A stretch of DNA of 64,000 nt from Streptomyces sp. NRRL B-1347 (GCF_000720325.1 NZ_JOJM01000034.1:1-64000); one strand, 5' to 3'; counted from the stretch's first letter, positions 1 to 8,512 are shown. The notes: generated by a model not told the origin, from the sequence alone. Translations and numbers: made by a program.

Positions 1-19
1 AGATGTGTATAAGAGACAG
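1..19. other. Tn5 mosaic-end (Nextera-type) adapter remnant
   Basis: The first 19 bases, AGATGTGTATAAGAGACAG, are identical to the hyperactive Tn5 transposase mosaic end used in tagmentation libraries. Natural sequence begins at about position 20, three bases before the first start codon. This is residual library sequence at a contig end, not biology. Confidence 0.95.
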
Positions 20-22
20 GGT

Positions 23-667
23 ATGGCCGACCCGTACGAAGGACTCCGCACCCGCTGGCACACCACCCTCACCGCGGCCCACCCCAAGGCGGCGCCCCCG
101 GACCCCGCCCCGTACGCGGACAACCTCCTCGCCCGCTGGGCGGAACCGCACCGCAGGTACCACACCCTCACCCACCTCACCGCCGTGCTCGACCACATCG
201 ACACCCTGGAACAGCACGCGGAGGCCCCGCACTTGGTGCGCCTCGCCGCCTGGTTCCACGACGCCGTGTACGCCCCGGACCGCTCGGAGAACGAGGAGCG
301 CAGCGCCCGCCTGGCCGAGCGGGCCCTGCCGGAGGCGGGCCTCACGGACGAGGACACCGCGGAGGTGGCCCGCCTGGTCCGCCTCACCGTCACCCACGAC
401 CCGGCGGAGGGCGACCGCGACGGCGAGGTCCTGTGCGACGCGGACCTGGCGGTCCTGGCCGCGCCCCCGGACGCGTACGCGGCCTACGCGGCGGCGGTCC
501 GCGAGGAGTACGCCTTCGTCCCGGACGAGGCGTTCCGCCAGGGCCGCGCGGACGTGCTGCGCCAACTCCTCGCCCTGCCGAGGCTGTTCCGCACCCCGCA
601 CGGGGCCGCGCACTGGGAGGCCCCGGCGCGCGAAAACCTCTCGGCCGAGCTGGCGCTGCTCGCGTAG
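23..667 (+). CDS. HD-superfamily metal-dependent phosphohydrolase
   Basis: Predicted cytosolic metal-dependent phosphohydrolase of the HD superfamily, 214 aa, substrate unknown. YHTLTH at residues 46-51 and WFHDAVY at 77-83 give the His and His-Asp metal ligands. THDP at 124-127 and DADLAVLA at 139-146 lie where further ligand residues are expected. The length is normal for these small single-domain enzymes. The ATG at 23 is the first in-frame start outside the adapter (1-19), so the promoter lies outside the window and a slightly longer natural protein cannot be excluded. The stop TAG (665-667) forms the first bases of a TAGCCT -10-like hexamer for the next gene. Family assignment is firm; the reaction is unknown. 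Confidence 0.8.
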   Translation: MADPYEGLRTRWHTTLTAAHPKAAPPDPAPYADNLLARWAEPHRRYHTLTHLTAVLDHIDTLEQHAEAPHLVRLAAWFHDAVYAPDRSENEERSARLAERALPEAGLTDEDTAEVARLVRLTVTHDPAEGDRDGEVLCDADLAVLAAPPDAYAAYAAAVREEYAFVPDEAFRQGRADVLRQLLALPRLFRTPHGAAHWEAPARENLSAELALLA

Positions 668-676
668 CCTCGCGCC

Positions 677-1789
677 ATGCTGAGCATGGGCGGAGACGAG
701 ATCGACGAGGCGGTGGCGCACGCGTGCGGCGCCCTGCGCGCGGTGGCGACGCAGGAGTACGACTGGACGCGCCCCGCGGGCGGCCTGGAGTGGAGCTGCC
801 TGGCGACGGCGGAGCACGTCGTGAGCGACTTCACGGCGTACGCGGCGCAGCTCACGGGGCGGACCAAGGACTCGTACGTCCCGCTGGACGTCCGCCTCGA
901 AGAGGGCACGGGCCCCGCGGCGGCGGTGCACGCGATCGAGGCATCGGGCGGCCTGCTCGCGGCGGTGGTGCGCACGACGCCGAAGGGCGTGCGCGGCTTC
1001 CACCCCTTCCCGTACGGCAGCGCGGACGCGCGCGGCTTCGCCGCGATGGGCATCGTGGAGCTGCTGCTGCACGCGTACGACGTGCTGAGCGCCTTCGAGG
1101 TGGCGTACGAGCCGCCGGAGCGGCTCTGCGAGGCGCTGCTCGCCTGGCAGTTCCCGCACGTGCCGCCCGCCAGGGACGGCGCCTCGCAGTGGGAGACCCT
1201 GCTGTGGGCGACCGGCCGCGGCACCCTGCCGGGGCGGTCCCGGCTCGAGCGCTGGCGCTGGCACAACCAGATCCGGCTGCCCGCGGAGCGCGTGGAGCTC
1301 CTGGAGGTCTCGCCACCGGCCCTCGCCGACCTCGCCGCGGGCGGCACCGGCGGCTTCGACTGGGTCGAGGGCGGCCCGTGCGAGGGCACGCGGACCGGCG
1401 CCGGGATGATCGCGAAGGCGTACGCGGCGGGCACGCACCGCCCCGAGTGGGGCACGTACGCGATCCGGCGCACCGCCGACGGGCTCGCGGTCGGCGCCAT
1501 GGGCTTCCACGGCGTGCCCGACCACGAGGGCTGGGCGGAGGTCGGCTACGACCTGGCCCCCGCGGCCCGCGGCAACGGCTACGCCACGGAGGCGCTGCGC
1601 GCGCTGACCGGATGGGCCCTGACCCTGCCCGGCGTCCAGGGCGTACGGGCGGTGGTCGACGAGGGCAACACGGCCTCGGAGGCGGTCCTCACCCGAGCGG
1701 GCTTCCAGCGGGACGCCGACCGCGAGGGCCAGCGGACCTACGCGCTGTCAGCCCACCCCCGCGAAGAATCCAGCCCGTCCGGCGCTTGA
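677..1789 (+). CDS. Mycothiol-dependent isomerase-like domain fused to GNAT acetyltransferase
   Basis: Two-domain protein of 370 aa. Residues 1 to about 215 resemble the maleylpyruvate-isomerase-like (MDMPI/DinB four-helix) fold. EHVV near residue 47 and LLHAYDV near 131-137 supply the usual metal-binding His/Asp pattern of mycothiol-dependent enzymes. From about 235 to 355 there is a GNAT domain whose acetyl-CoA loop ARGNGYAT lies at 297-304. The two activities normally occur as separate proteins, so this is a fusion with unknown substrates. The start is ATG 677; TAGCCT at 665-670 lies 6 nt upstream and no ribosome site is visible, suggesting a leaderless transcript. The last codons and stop fall inside a dispersed repeat (1771-1797), so the C-terminal tail is probably a late acquisition. 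Confidence 0.75.
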   Translation: MLSMGGDEIDEAVAHACGALRAVATQEYDWTRPAGGLEWSCLATAEHVVSDFTAYAAQLTGRTKDSYVPLDVRLEEGTGPAAAVHAIEASGGLLAAVVRTTPKGVRGFHPFPYGSADARGFAAMGIVELLLHAYDVLSAFEVAYEPPERLCEALLAWQFPHVPPARDGASQWETLLWATGRGTLPGRSRLERWRWHNQIRLPAERVELLEVSPPALADLAAGGTGGFDWVEGGPCEGTRTGAGMIAKAYAAGTHRPEWGTYAIRRTADGLAVGAMGFHGVPDHEGWAEVGYDLAPAARGNGYATEALRALTGWALTLPGVQGVRAVVDEGNTASEAVLTRAGFQRDADREGQRTYALSAHPREESSPSGA

Positions 1790-1797
1790 GGACGAGC
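1771..1797 (+). repeat. Dispersed repeat family A, copy 1
   Basis: Carries CAGCCCGTCCGGCG followed by CTTGAGGACGAGC. It matches 3484-3519 (inverted) and, with an internal replacement, 21930-22000. The TGA stop of the upstream gene (1787-1789) lies inside the unit. Confidence 0.7.
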
Positions 1798-1843
1798 CGC
1801 GCGGCGGCGACAAGGACAGCGGGGCCGACGCGGGCAGCAACGC

Positions 1844-2110
1844 CTAGCCCACGGCCCCCTTGCGCCGCCGCAACCCCGCCTCGGTGAGCCGCCGCACCAG
1901 CTCCTTGGACCCCACCTCCAGAGCCCCCGCGGCCACAGCGGACGCGTACCGCTCCGCGGGCACGTCGTAGTGGTCCCGCTCGAAGGCCCGCCGGGGCGCC
2001 CCGATCCGTGCGGCGAACGCGTGCAGTTCCTCGTACGAGACGTCACTCACCAGATGGGACCAGAGCCGCCCGTGCCCCGGCCAGGTCGGCGGGTCGATGT
2101 ACAGCGTCAC
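1844..2110 (-). CDS. DUF4031 family small protein
   Basis: An 88-aa protein beginning VTLYIDPPTWPGHGRLWSHL, the typical start of DUF4031 proteins. No function is established for the family. The GTG start at 2110 is chosen because it overlaps the stop of the upstream gene by 4 nt (GTGA), a translational-coupling arrangement, and because similarity to the family begins there. HLVSDVSYEELHAF and the basic C-terminus are the recognisable conserved stretches; no membrane segment or signal peptide is seen. It forms a two-gene unit with the 118-aa gene upstream and converges on the MDMPI-GNAT gene. Confidence 0.75.
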   Translation of the reverse strand: MTLYIDPPTWPGHGRLWSHLVSDVSYEELHAFAARIGAPRRAFERDHYDVPAERYASAVAAGALEVGSKELVRRLTEAGLRRRKGAVG

Positions 2111-2463
2111 GTCAGACCGCCCACCGGCGCCACGACGACCCCGGCCTTGCCGCACACCCAGTGCGGATCGGGGCCGAGCTCCGGCTCCACGTCCAGGGCG
2201 TGCGGTTCCCCGGAGCCGCACACCGGGCACAGCGGCCAGCGGCCGTACCGCTCCAGGATCCTGTCCTGTACGTCCTGGGCGACGAGCCCGGCGACGTACG
2301 CCGCGCCCTCGGGCCACTGCTCGACCCACCAGCGGCGGTGCGCGACGGACTCCTCGACGAAGGAGACCACGTCGGCCTGCGCCACCTCGCGCGCGGCGAG
2401 GTCGGCGAGGACCAGCGCGCGTGCCGCGTGCAACGCCTGCTCCAGGGGGTCAATCGTGTCCAT
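2107..2463 (-). CDS. Conserved small protein with Cys-rich C-terminus
   Basis: Protein of 118 aa, no named family recognised. The first 75 residues are helical and charged. The C-terminal part has CPVC at 79-82, His88 and WVC at 102-104, which could bind one zinc ion. The ATG start at 2463 gives MDTIDPLEQ; 84 bp separate it from the divergent RpiR-type regulator. The stop overlaps the start of the DUF4031 gene by 4 nt, so the two are co-translated. The long open frame extending upstream on this strand is antisense to murQ and the regulator and is not coding. Confidence 0.65.
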   Translation of the reverse strand: MDTIDPLEQALHAARALVLADLAAREVAQADVVSFVEESVAHRRWWVEQWPEGAAYVAGLVAQDVQDRILERYGRWPLCPVCGSGEPHALDVEPELGPDPHWVCGKAGVVVAPVGGLT

Positions 2464-2530
2464 GCAGCCATTGTCGCCCCGCGCGCCGCACGGTGACGGT
2501 CGGCAAGAGTCTTGACCCGGTCGCGGCGCT

Positions 2531-2542
2531 GAAAATATCTTC
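2531..2542. promoter_or_regulatory. Inverted repeat, possible operator of the RpiR regulator
   Basis: GAAAATATCTTC reads as GAA-n-ATAT-n-TTC on both strands (10 of 12 positions symmetrical). It lies 6-17 nt before the GTG of the regulator gene in unusually AT-rich sequence. Autoregulation is inferred from position only. Confidence 0.4.
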
Positions 2543-2547
2543 CAAGA

Positions 2548-3459
2548 GTGACCTCTGACGTGAAGGAAATTTTCGCGGGCGGGGCTCCGCCCGCCCCGGC
2601 CGCCCTCGCGGCGAAGGTGCGCACGCTCGCGCCGTCGATGACCCGCTCCATGCAGCGCGTCGCCGAGGCCGTCGCGGGCGACCCGGCGGGCTGCGCCGCC
2701 CTCACGGTCACCGGCCTCGCCGAACTCACCGGCACCAGCGAGGCCACGGTCGTCCGCACCGCCCGCCTCCTCGGCTACCCCGGCTACCGCGACCTCAGGC
2801 TCGCCCTCGCCGGACTCGCCGCCCAGCAGCAGTCGGGCCGCGCCCCGGCCGTCACCGCCGACATCGCCGTGGACGACCCGATCGCCGACGTCGTGGCCAA
2901 GCTGGCGTACGACGAGCAGCAGACCCTCGCCGACACCGCGGCCGGGCTCGACACCGTGCAGCTCGGGGCGGCCGTCGCCGCCCTGGCCTCGGCACGCCGC
3001 ACGGAGATCTACGGCGTGGCCGCGTCCGGGCTCGTCGCCCAGGACCTCGCGCAGAAGCTCCTGCGCATCGGCCAGGTCGCGCACGCGCACTCGGATCCGC
3101 ACCTGGCCGTCACCAACGCGGTGACGCTGCGCGCGAAGGACGTGGCCATCGCGATCACCCACTCCGGCTCCACGGGCGACGTCATCGAACCGCTGCGGGT
3201 CGCCTTCGAGCACGGCGCCACGACGATCGCCGTCACCGGCCGCCCCGAGAGCCCCGTCTCGCAGTACGCCGACCACATACTGACCACCTCCACCGCCCGC
3301 GAGAGCGAGCTGCGCCCGGCGGCCATGTCGTCGCGCACGAGCCAACTCCTCGTCGTGGACTGCCTGTTCGTGGGCGTGGCCCAGCGCACGTACGAGACGG
3401 CCGCGCCGGCCCTCGCGGCATCGTACGAAGCCCTGGCCCATCGGCACCGCAACGGCTGA
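2548..3459 (+). CDS. MurR/RpiR family transcriptional regulator
   Basis: Cytosolic DNA-binding regulator of 303 aa. The N-terminal RpiR-type helix-turn-helix covers about residues 30-90 (recognition helix near TGTSEATVVRTARLL). A sugar-phosphate-sensing SIS domain lies at about 135-285, with THSGSTGDV in the ligand loop. The next gene, murQ, makes N-acetylmuramate-6-phosphate the probable source of its effector, as for MurR in enterobacteria. The GTG at 2548 is used because the sequence from VTSDVKE matches the usual family start; GTG 2560 is an alternative. An inverted repeat just upstream may be its own operator. A dispersed repeat and 90 bp separate it from murQ, so co-transcription is likely but not shown. 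Confidence 0.85.
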   Translation: MTSDVKEIFAGGAPPAPAALAAKVRTLAPSMTRSMQRVAEAVAGDPAGCAALTVTGLAELTGTSEATVVRTARLLGYPGYRDLRLALAGLAAQQQSGRAPAVTADIAVDDPIADVVAKLAYDEQQTLADTAAGLDTVQLGAAVAALASARRTEIYGVAASGLVAQDLAQKLLRIGQVAHAHSDPHLAVTNAVTLRAKDVAIAITHSGSTGDVIEPLRVAFEHGATTIAVTGRPESPVSQYADHILTTSTARESELRPAAMSSRTSQLLVVDCLFVGVAQRTYETAAPALAASYEALAHRHRNG

Positions 3460-3483
3460 GGCCGCCGGGGCACACCGCACATC

Positions 3484-3519
3484 GCGCTTCGCGCTCGTCC
3501 TCAAACGCCGGACGGGCTG
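3484..3519 (-). repeat. Dispersed repeat family A, copy 2 (inverted)
   Basis: Reverse complement of the family A core (GCTCGTCCTCAAACGCC then GGACGGGCTG). It lies between the RpiR regulator and murQ and could form a hairpin that modulates read-through. Confidence 0.7.
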
Positions 3520-3549
3520 AACAATCCCTCCGTCACCGAAAGAGCCGCT

Positions 3550-4506
3550 GTGCCCATGACCTCCACCTCCGACGGCTACGGCGAACTGCGCGCCGAGCTC
3601 GCGTCCCTCACCACCGAGGCCTTCCGGCCCGAGCTGTCCGAGATCGACCGCCTGCCGACGTCGGAGATCGCCCGGATCATGAACGGCGAGGACGCCTCCG
3701 TGCCCGCCGCCGTCGCCGCGCAGCTCCCCCGCATCGCCGCGGCCATCGACGCCACGGCGGAGCGCATGGCGCGCGGCGGCCGACTGGTCTACGCGGGCGC
3801 GGGCACGGCCGGACGCCTCGGCGTCCTGGACGCCTCCGAGTGCCCGCCGACCTTCAACACCGACCCCGGCGACGTCGTCGGCCTGATCGCGGGCGGCCCG
3901 GCCGCGATGGTCACGGCGGTCGAGGGCGCGGAGGACAGCAAGGCCCTGGCCGCCGAGGACCTGACGGCGCTCGCGCTCACCCCCGACGACACAGTGGTCG
4001 GCATCTCCGCGTCCGGCCGCACCCCGTACGCGATCGGCGCCGTCGAGCACGCCCGCACCGTCGGGGCCCTGACCATCGGCCTGTCCTGCAACGCGGACAG
4101 CGCGCTCGCGGCGGCCGCCGAGCACGGCATCGAGGTCGTCACCGGACCCGAACTCCTCACCGGCTCCACCCGTTTGAAGGCGGGCACGGCGCAGAAGCTG
4201 GTCCTCAACATGATCTCGACGATCACGATGATCCGCCTGGGCAAGACGTACGGGAACCTGATGGTCGACGTGCGCGCCTCCAACGAGAAGCTGCGCGCCC
4301 GCTCCCGCCGCATCGTGGCCCTGGCCACGGGCGCCCCCGACGACGAGATCGAACGCGCCCTCGCCGCCACGGACGGCGAGGTCAAGCCCGCGATCCTCAC
4401 GATCCTCGGCACCGTGGACGCCCCCACGGCAACCCGCCTCCTGACGGAGTCGAACGGCCACCTCCGCGCGGCCCTCGCGGCGACGAGGCCTGACCTGCGG
4501 GGCTAG
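3550..4506 (+). CDS. murQ: N-acetylmuramic acid 6-phosphate etherase MurQ
   Basis: Cleaves the lactyl ether of N-acetylmuramate 6-phosphate to GlcNAc-6-phosphate and lactate, feeding recycled peptidoglycan into amino-sugar metabolism in the cytosol. 318 aa from GTG 3550; ATG 3556 is two codons in and equally possible, with AAAGAG at 3539-3544 as ribosome site. The SIS domain carries YAGAGTAGRLG, the family DASECPPTF segment (Glu near 97) and AVEGAED (Glu near 125-128), corresponding to the catalytic acid/base region, followed by SASGRTPYA. Length is normal. Its product can enter NagA at 18818. The stop TAG shares the palindrome CTAG (4503-4506) with the stop of the opposite-strand gene. Confidence 0.92.
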   Translation: MPMTSTSDGYGELRAELASLTTEAFRPELSEIDRLPTSEIARIMNGEDASVPAAVAAQLPRIAAAIDATAERMARGGRLVYAGAGTAGRLGVLDASECPPTFNTDPGDVVGLIAGGPAAMVTAVEGAEDSKALAAEDLTALALTPDDTVVGISASGRTPYAIGAVEHARTVGALTIGLSCNADSALAAAAEHGIEVVTGPELLTGSTRLKAGTAQKLVLNMISTITMIRLGKTYGNLMVDVRASNEKLRARSRRIVALATGAPDDEIERALAATDGEVKPAILTILGTVDAPTATRLLTESNGHLRAALAATRPDLRG

Positions 4507-4709
4507 GAGGGCCTGCCGTTCCAGTCCAGGCGCCATCCGTCATCGACGTTCAGGACGGCTTCGAGGAACTCGTACCGCCCCACCTCGCGGGCGGCGTCCG
4601 GGACGGTGGCCCCGAGGCGTTCCGCCACGCTCAGGGCCAGCTCGTACAACGATGCCCACGCCATCTGATCCGACATGGGCCCTTTGATGACACCCACCGC
4701 GTCCGCCAT
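4503..4709 (-). CDS. Small hypothetical protein of the Scr1-module pocket
   Basis: Protein of 68 aa (from MADAVGVIKG) with no family recognised. The middle, WASLYELALSVAERLGATV, is predicted helical, followed by an acidic stretch ending in DDGWRLDWNG. ATG 4709 is preferred over the upstream GTG because AGGCGG lies 6 nt before it. It is the last of five reverse-strand mini-genes running away from the regulator at 5617, and its stop overlaps that of murQ within a shared CTAG. Coding status is inferred from composition and operon position. Confidence 0.5.
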   Translation of the reverse strand: MADAVGVIKGPMSDQMAWASLYELALSVAERLGATVPDAAREVGRYEFLEAVLNVDDGWRLDWNGRPS

Positions 4710-4719
4710 GGTCACCCGC

Positions 4720-4818
4720 CTACGTCCAGGTCGTGTTGCAGTCCATGCACTGAAACCTTCCATCAGGGTGCATCATCACGCTCTTGCCCAACGGACGTGC
4801 ACACGCTGGTTCACGCAT
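4720..4818 (-). CDS. Tiny Cys-containing peptide (32 aa), possible degraded zinc ribbon
   Basis: A 32-codon frame starting at ATG 4818 and ending in QCMDCNTTWT. The CMDC knuckle resembles the second knuckle (CLDC) of the next gene upstream, which also ends shortly after a Trp. The first knuckle is reduced to a single Cys near the N-terminus. It may be a functional mini-protein or a decayed duplicate of the 59-aa gene. The start is weakly supported: AGAGGGG lies 9 nt upstream. Confidence 0.35.
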   Translation of the reverse strand: MREPACARPLGKSVMMHPDGRFQCMDCNTTWT

Positions 4819-4836
4819 GGCGGACGGCCCCTCTCG

Positions 4837-5016
4837 CTAGGCGTAGTCGTCGGGAGCGCCTCCGTGCTGGTCCTGGGGCCACGCGACGCGGCAGTCCAAG
4901 CACGTGAAGCGGTACTCCGTCTCGTCCGTCCTCGGGTTCACGGCCCGCGACAGGATCAGATGGGTGTCCCCGCACTTGATGCAGCGGGCGGGCGGCTTGC
5001 TCGGCCGGTAGTTCAT
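4837..5016 (-). CDS. Small zinc-ribbon protein (59 aa)
   Basis: Protein of 59 aa with CIKC near residues 12-15 and CLDC near 39-42, a classic four-cysteine zinc ribbon. The sequence between them is LILSRAVNPRTDETEYRF, and the tail is acidic. ATG 5016 is preceded by GGGAGG at good spacing. Such ribbons bind DNA, RNA or protein partners; none can be named. It is transcribed away from the regulator at 5617, and a copy of the heptamer GTGTTCA (5055-5061) lies 39 nt before its start. Confidence 0.6.
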   Translation of the reverse strand: MNYRPSKPPARCIKCGDTHLILSRAVNPRTDETEYRFTCLDCRVAWPQDQHGGAPDDYA

Positions 5017-5085
5017 GGGCCCAGCCTCCCGCGCAACTGCGGTTTCTTCAGCCCGTGTTCAGCAGTGTCGCGTCATGCCCGGCCG

Positions 5086-5289
5086 TCACGGCAACCGCCC
5101 CTCCCGGTTCACCTGGCGGACCCGGGCCCGCAGGACCTCGCCCGTCGACGCGGGGGCCGTCGACTCCGGTGGGCAGTCCCATTCCCGGCCGCCGCCGACC
5201 GGCCGCAGCTGTACGTAGCCGCCCTCGTGGCCCATCACCTGGCCGACGCTGCCGTCCCGTACGTCGACGGCGTACTCCCCCGGCCTCAC
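5086..5289 (-). CDS. Small conserved protein, partner of Scr1-type modules
   Basis: Protein of 67 aa starting VRPGEYAVDVRDGSVGQVMG and rich in beta-forming residues, with GGYVQLRPVGGGREWDCPP in the middle, a pattern familiar from small Streptomyces proteins near Scr1-type regulators. The GTG start overlaps the stop of the upstream 71-aa gene by 4 nt (GTGA). No catalytic motif or membrane segment is seen; it may be an SH3-like or RNA-binding barrel, which is a guess from composition. Confidence 0.6.
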   Translation of the reverse strand: MRPGEYAVDVRDGSVGQVMGHEGGYVQLRPVGGGREWDCPPESTAPASTGEVLRARVRQVNREGRLP

Positions 5290-5501
5290 TTCGCCGCCCC
5301 GCGCAGTACCGCCACGAGCCGCATCGCCGTGTCTAGGTTGCACCGCCCCAACTCCACGAGCGGGTACGGGGCCTCGGCCGCCATGGTCAGCGGGTCCACG
5401 CGCAGCGACGGCAGAGTCACCCCCAAGCGGGCCAGCTCCGCCCGCAGCTCCGCCACCGCGTCCTCGGCCGCGCGGCCCCTCTCCTCCGCCGTCATCGCCA
5501 T
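5286..5501 (-). CDS. Small helical hypothetical protein
   Basis: Protein of 71 aa. The N-terminal half (AEERGRAAEDAVAELRAELA) is a predicted amphipathic helix, possibly coiled coil; the C-terminal half has LVELGRCNLDTAMRLVAVL. ATG 5501 is preceded by GAAAGG 8 nt upstream; ATG 5495 is possible. It is first in the mini-gene operon and divergent from the regulator at 5617 across 115 bp containing two GTGTTCA heptamers. The 4-nt overlap with the next gene indicates coupled translation. Confidence 0.6.
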   Translation of the reverse strand: MAMTAEERGRAAEDAVAELRAELARLGVTLPSLRVDPLTMAAEAPYPLVELGRCNLDTAMRLVAVLRGAAK

Positions 5502-5521
5502 GACCTACGCCTTTCTACTGA

Positions 5522-5551
5522 GTGTTCAACGTTCCTCACCCAGGGTGTTCA
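5522..5551. promoter_or_regulatory. Direct heptamer repeat GTGTTCA between divergent genes
   Basis: GTGTTCA occurs at 5522-5528 and 5545-5551, 23 bp apart (about two helical turns), with a third copy at 5055-5061. TACCCT at 5560-5565 is a plausible -10 for the regulator gene. This may be the binding site of the Scr1-type regulator; inference from spacing only. Confidence 0.35.
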
Positions 5552-5616
5552 CTCGCGCCTACCCTGAAAAGCGCAGGCCACCCAACAGTCCCCGGTGTCC
5601 GAGGAGCTACCTGCCG

Positions 5617-6456
5617 ATGACCCGCCCCAAAGACCTCGACCCGTCGTCCAACCCCCGCGCGTTACTGGGCGCGGAGCTGCGCCACGCCCGAGAGAAGTCC
5701 AACCTCAGCCAGGAGGAGCTGGGCTGCCGCATCTTCGTCAGCGGCTCCTTCATCGGCCAACTGGAGGCCGGTACGCGCCGCATGCAGCCGGACCATGCAC
5801 GCATGCTGGATGAGGCTCTGGGGACGGAGGGCTTCTTCACACGGAACTGCGGGGCGGCGGCCAAGTCCCGCTATCCCGAGCACTTCGCGGAGGCAGCGGA
5901 GGCCGAGGCAGAAGCCACGGCGATCCGGCAGTACGGGGCAATGCTGATCCCCGGGCTGCTCCAGACACCCGCGTACGCACGGACCGTGATCCGCGCGTAC
6001 GACCCGACGGCACCGGAGTCGACCATCGACAAGTGGGTGGACGGCCGGATGGCGCGGACCCGTCTGCTCAACCATCCGACAAACCCGTTGTTGTGGGTGG
6101 TACTTGACGAGGGAGTACTGCGCAGGATGACAGGCGGGCCTGTAGTTATGGCGGAGGCCTTGCGCCATATCGCGAGCCTGGCCCACCAGGGCCGGGTCAT
6201 CATGCAGGTGTTGCCGTTCAGCGCCGGAGCTCACACGGCGATGGAGGGCTACCTGCGGCTGATGGACTTCGAGGACGCCCCTTCACTGGCCTACTTCGAA
6301 GGGCCCGGCACCGGACGCCTGGAGGATGACCCTGCCACCGTCACCCGCCTGAAGTTCACCTTCGACCTCCTCGCAGCCGACGCGCTCTCGCCGGAGAAGT
6401 CCCTAGCCCTGATCGAGGCGTTGGCGCAGGATTACGCGCATGAGGACCAACCCTGA
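5617..6456 (+). CDS. XRE/Scr1-type regulator (HTH + DUF5753) with a TTA codon
   Basis: Predicted transcriptional regulator of 279 aa. An XRE helix-turn-helix covers about residues 15-75 (LSQEELGCRIFVSGSFIGQLE). The DUF5753/Scr1 domain follows, with the hallmark IPGLLQTPAYART near 110-122. ATG 5617 has GAGGAG 10 nt upstream. Codon 16 (5662-5664) is TTA, the rare Leu codon that in Streptomyces requires the bldA tRNA, so translation should be developmentally limited. The DUF397 gene overlaps its 3' end by 17 nt, the usual Scr1/WhiJ-like pairing. Base composition is less GC-biased than neighbouring core genes, suggesting transfer. The regulon is unknown; the adjacent mini-genes are the obvious candidates. 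Confidence 0.85.
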   Translation: MTRPKDLDPSSNPRALLGAELRHAREKSNLSQEELGCRIFVSGSFIGQLEAGTRRMQPDHARMLDEALGTEGFFTRNCGAAAKSRYPEHFAEAAEAEAEATAIRQYGAMLIPGLLQTPAYARTVIRAYDPTAPESTIDKWVDGRMARTRLLNHPTNPLLWVVLDEGVLRRMTGGPVVMAEALRHIASLAHQGRVIMQVLPFSAGAHTAMEGYLRLMDFEDAPSLAYFEGPGTGRLEDDPATVTRLKFTFDLLAADALSPEKSLALIEALAQDYAHEDQP

Positions 6457-6643
6457 GCACGATCTGAGCTCGGCCACCTGGCGCAAGTCCACGTACAGCG
6501 GCGGCAGCGGCGGCGAATGCCTCGAAGTGGGCGACGGCCACCCGGACGTCATCCCCGTCCGGGACTCCAAGGATCCCCTTGGCCCCCACCTCCTCTTCCG
6601 GCCCCCGGCCTGGTCCGCCTTCATCGACTCCCTGGGGGCGTAG
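6440..6643 (+). CDS. DUF397 domain protein
   Basis: 67-aa DUF397 protein with the typical WRKSTYSGGSGGECLEVG near residues 14-31 and the late VRDSKDPLGP block. DUF397 proteins accompany Scr1/WhiJ-like regulators and are thought to modulate them. The ATG lies inside the 3' end of the regulator gene (17-nt overlap), so the two are co-translated in a constant ratio. It converges on groEL across a long hairpin (6655-6701). Confidence 0.88.
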   Translation: MRTNPEHDLSSATWRKSTYSGGSGGECLEVGDGHPDVIPVRDSKDPLGPHLLFRPPAWSAFIDSLGA

Positions 6644-6654
6644 GGCGGGAAACG

Positions 6655-6701
6655 CCCGAGGGCGGCACCCCCTGCTGGAAGCAGGAGGTGCCGCCCTCGG
6701 G
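6655..6701. terminator. Bidirectional hairpin between DUF397 gene and groEL
   Basis: Perfect 15-bp arms CCCGAGGGCGGCACC (6655-6669) and its complement (6687-6701), with inner pairing in the loop. No T-tract on either side. Located between convergent genes. Confidence 0.75.
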
Positions 6702-6730
6702 AAGGACGAGCCCGAGCCGAACGAACCGGC

Positions 6731-8506
<1,776 letters not shown>

Positions 8507-8512
8507 CGCCAA

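Noticed and set aside
2107..4536. Very long reverse-strand open frame (about 800 codons)
   Set aside because: It is antisense to murQ and the RpiR regulator; only the last 118 codons (start 2463) have protein-like composition. Long antisense frames are usual at this GC content.
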